Shown here: piece by piece, positions 63,384-64,000 of the stretch
Position numbering within the stretch: position 1 is the stretch's first letter
Layout: the number at the start of each line of letters is the position of its first letter
Assembly (NCBI GenBank): GCA_016705245.1
Contig: JADIYM010000007.1
Span: forward strand, 62,001-126,000
DNA from: Blastocatellia bacterium
Lineage (GTDB): Bacteria > Acidobacteriota > Blastocatellia > UBA7656 > JADIYM01
Reading direction: 5' to 3'
Length of the DNA stretch: 64,000 nucleotides
Notes under the pieces: model-generated
What the model was told of the DNA's origin: nothing
The model's input: the letters and a program-made list of their open reading frames with translations, nothing else
The model's database searches: none
Translations under genes and position numbers: made by a program

Positions 63384-63436
63384 TGCGCCTTTGCGCCTTT
63401 GCGCGAAATTCCCCGCAAAGGCGCAAAGACGCAAAG
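63384..63436. repeat. Family B inverted repeat (GCGCCTTT arms)
   Basis: GCGCCTTTGCGCCTTTGCGCG is followed, after a short AATTCC-type spacer, by the complement with AAAGGCGC units. It lies between hisD and hisC. Confidence 0.8.
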
Positions 63437-63458
63437 TCCAGACGTGACCTTGGAATGA

Positions 63459-64000
63459 CTATTCATCCGGGCTCGTATCATCCTCCAACCGTATCGTCAC
63501 GGCCCTCGCGTGTGCTCCCAGTCCCTCGGCATTGGCGATGGCAGCGATCGACGGGCCGGTCGCCAGCAACCGCTCCCGGGTGTATCGGATGATCGACGTT
63601 CGCTTCACGAAATCGTAGACGCCAAGTGGCGACATGAATCTCGAGGTCCCGCCTGTCGGGAGCACGTGATTCGGCCCAGCGAAGTAGTCTCCCACGACTT
63701 CGGCCGAATATGGGCCGAAGAAGATCGCGCCCGCGTTTCGAATCAAGGCCGCTATCCGGTCCTCATCTTCCGCGACGATCTCCAGGTGCTCCGGCGCCAG
63801 GTGGTTCACGAGTTCGCATCCCGCGTCGAGATCGTCCACGACGAAAATCGCGCCGTATCGCGCGAGTGAGGCCGACGCGATTCCTCGACGATCGAGCAAC
63901 ATGCACTGCTCGGCGACCTCGGCGGCAAGTCGCTCGGCAAACACCGCATCCGGCGTTATGCAGATCGCCGAGGCATCGACGTCGTGCTCCGCCTGAGACA
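63459..64000 (-). CDS. hisD: Histidinol dehydrogenase, partial (continues beyond the window)
   Basis: HisD oxidises histidinol to histidine in two steps. The visible 180 residues match the C-terminal half: SQAEHDVDASAICITPDA at the window edge, LAPEHLEIVAED, NAGAIFFGPYSAEVVGDYFAG, and the catalytic-region PNHVLPTGGTSRFMSPLGVYDFVKRTSII. The N-terminal part lies beyond 64000. The frame is open through the end, so the gene is truncated only by the window. Confidence 0.92.
   Translation of the reverse strand, partial: SQAEHDVDASAICITPDAVFAERLAAEVAEQCMLLDRRGIASASLARYGAIFVVDDLDAGCELVNHLAPEHLEIVAEDEDRIAALIRNAGAIFFGPYSAEVVGDYFAGPNHVLPTGGTSRFMSPLGVYDFVKRTSIIRYTRERLLATGPSIAAIANAEGLGAHARAVTIRLEDDTSPDE

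Overview
The window is GC-rich bacterial chromosome from base ~1,545 onward. The first ~1.5 kb is almost pure G/C homopolymer and looks like an assembly or sequencing artefact. The gene set suggests Acidobacteriota: a VWFA-related secreted protein of the type common in that phylum, a long-tailed Hfq, an octaheme cytochrome, YfhO and DUF6599-like proteins, and spurious-ORF intergenic repeats. This placement is an inference. No rRNA, phage, transposase or CRISPR array was seen.

Layout. 1.5-4.1 kb: small membrane protein and octaheme cytochrome c. 4.3-4.6 kb: divergent tRNA-Ala(GGC) and tRNA-Sec(UCA) with facing promoters. 4.7-8.4 kb: dprA-topA. 8.5-12.4 kb: leftward KaiC/REC protein, small coupled membrane protein, an unknown gene, and hfq-pdxA. 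12.7-16.4 kb: YfhO-like membrane protein and CaiB-type CoA-transferase. 16.4-19.7 kb: DUF6599-like and PH-domain proteins facing pyrR-pyrB. 20.2-22.9 kb: an atypical NtrC-like regulator and an HD-GYP response regulator. 23.1-29.4 kb: secreted protein, frameshifted phosphatase, broken glycosyltransferase, unknown protein. 29.8-35 kb: secreted pilin-like-tailed protein and a 1,336-aa multidomain nuclease. 35-42 kb: alpha/beta hydrolase, NUDIX-metallo-beta-lactamase fusion, DedA, HisN-like phosphatase, subtilase, zinc-ribbon protein. 42.6-50.6 kb: acyl-CoA synthetase, SH3 lipoprotein, a Fic-fold protein that has lost its catalytic motif, a divergent EF-Tu domain II-III protein without a GTPase domain, and carB. 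50.8-53.7 kb: PsbP-like protein and a VirB1/VirB9-like pair. 53.8-64 kb: serC-serA-DUF1015, lipoprotein, VWA protein, serS, galU, hisC and partial hisD.

The genes fit together in several themes: pyrimidine synthesis (pyrR, pyrB, carB), serine synthesis and use (serC, serA, serS, tRNA-Sec, which is charged by SerRS), histidine synthesis (hisN, hisC, hisD), and signalling.

The most striking non-coding content is a dense set of intergenic inverted repeats. Three sequence-unrelated families have arms built from 8-9-bp tandem units, and two further families have perfect 28-33-bp arms. Several genes carry frameshifts (pyrR, phosphatase, secreted protein start, acyl-CoA synthetase, glycosyltransferase). 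With the G/C junk, these suggest residual sequencing indels rather than widespread gene decay.
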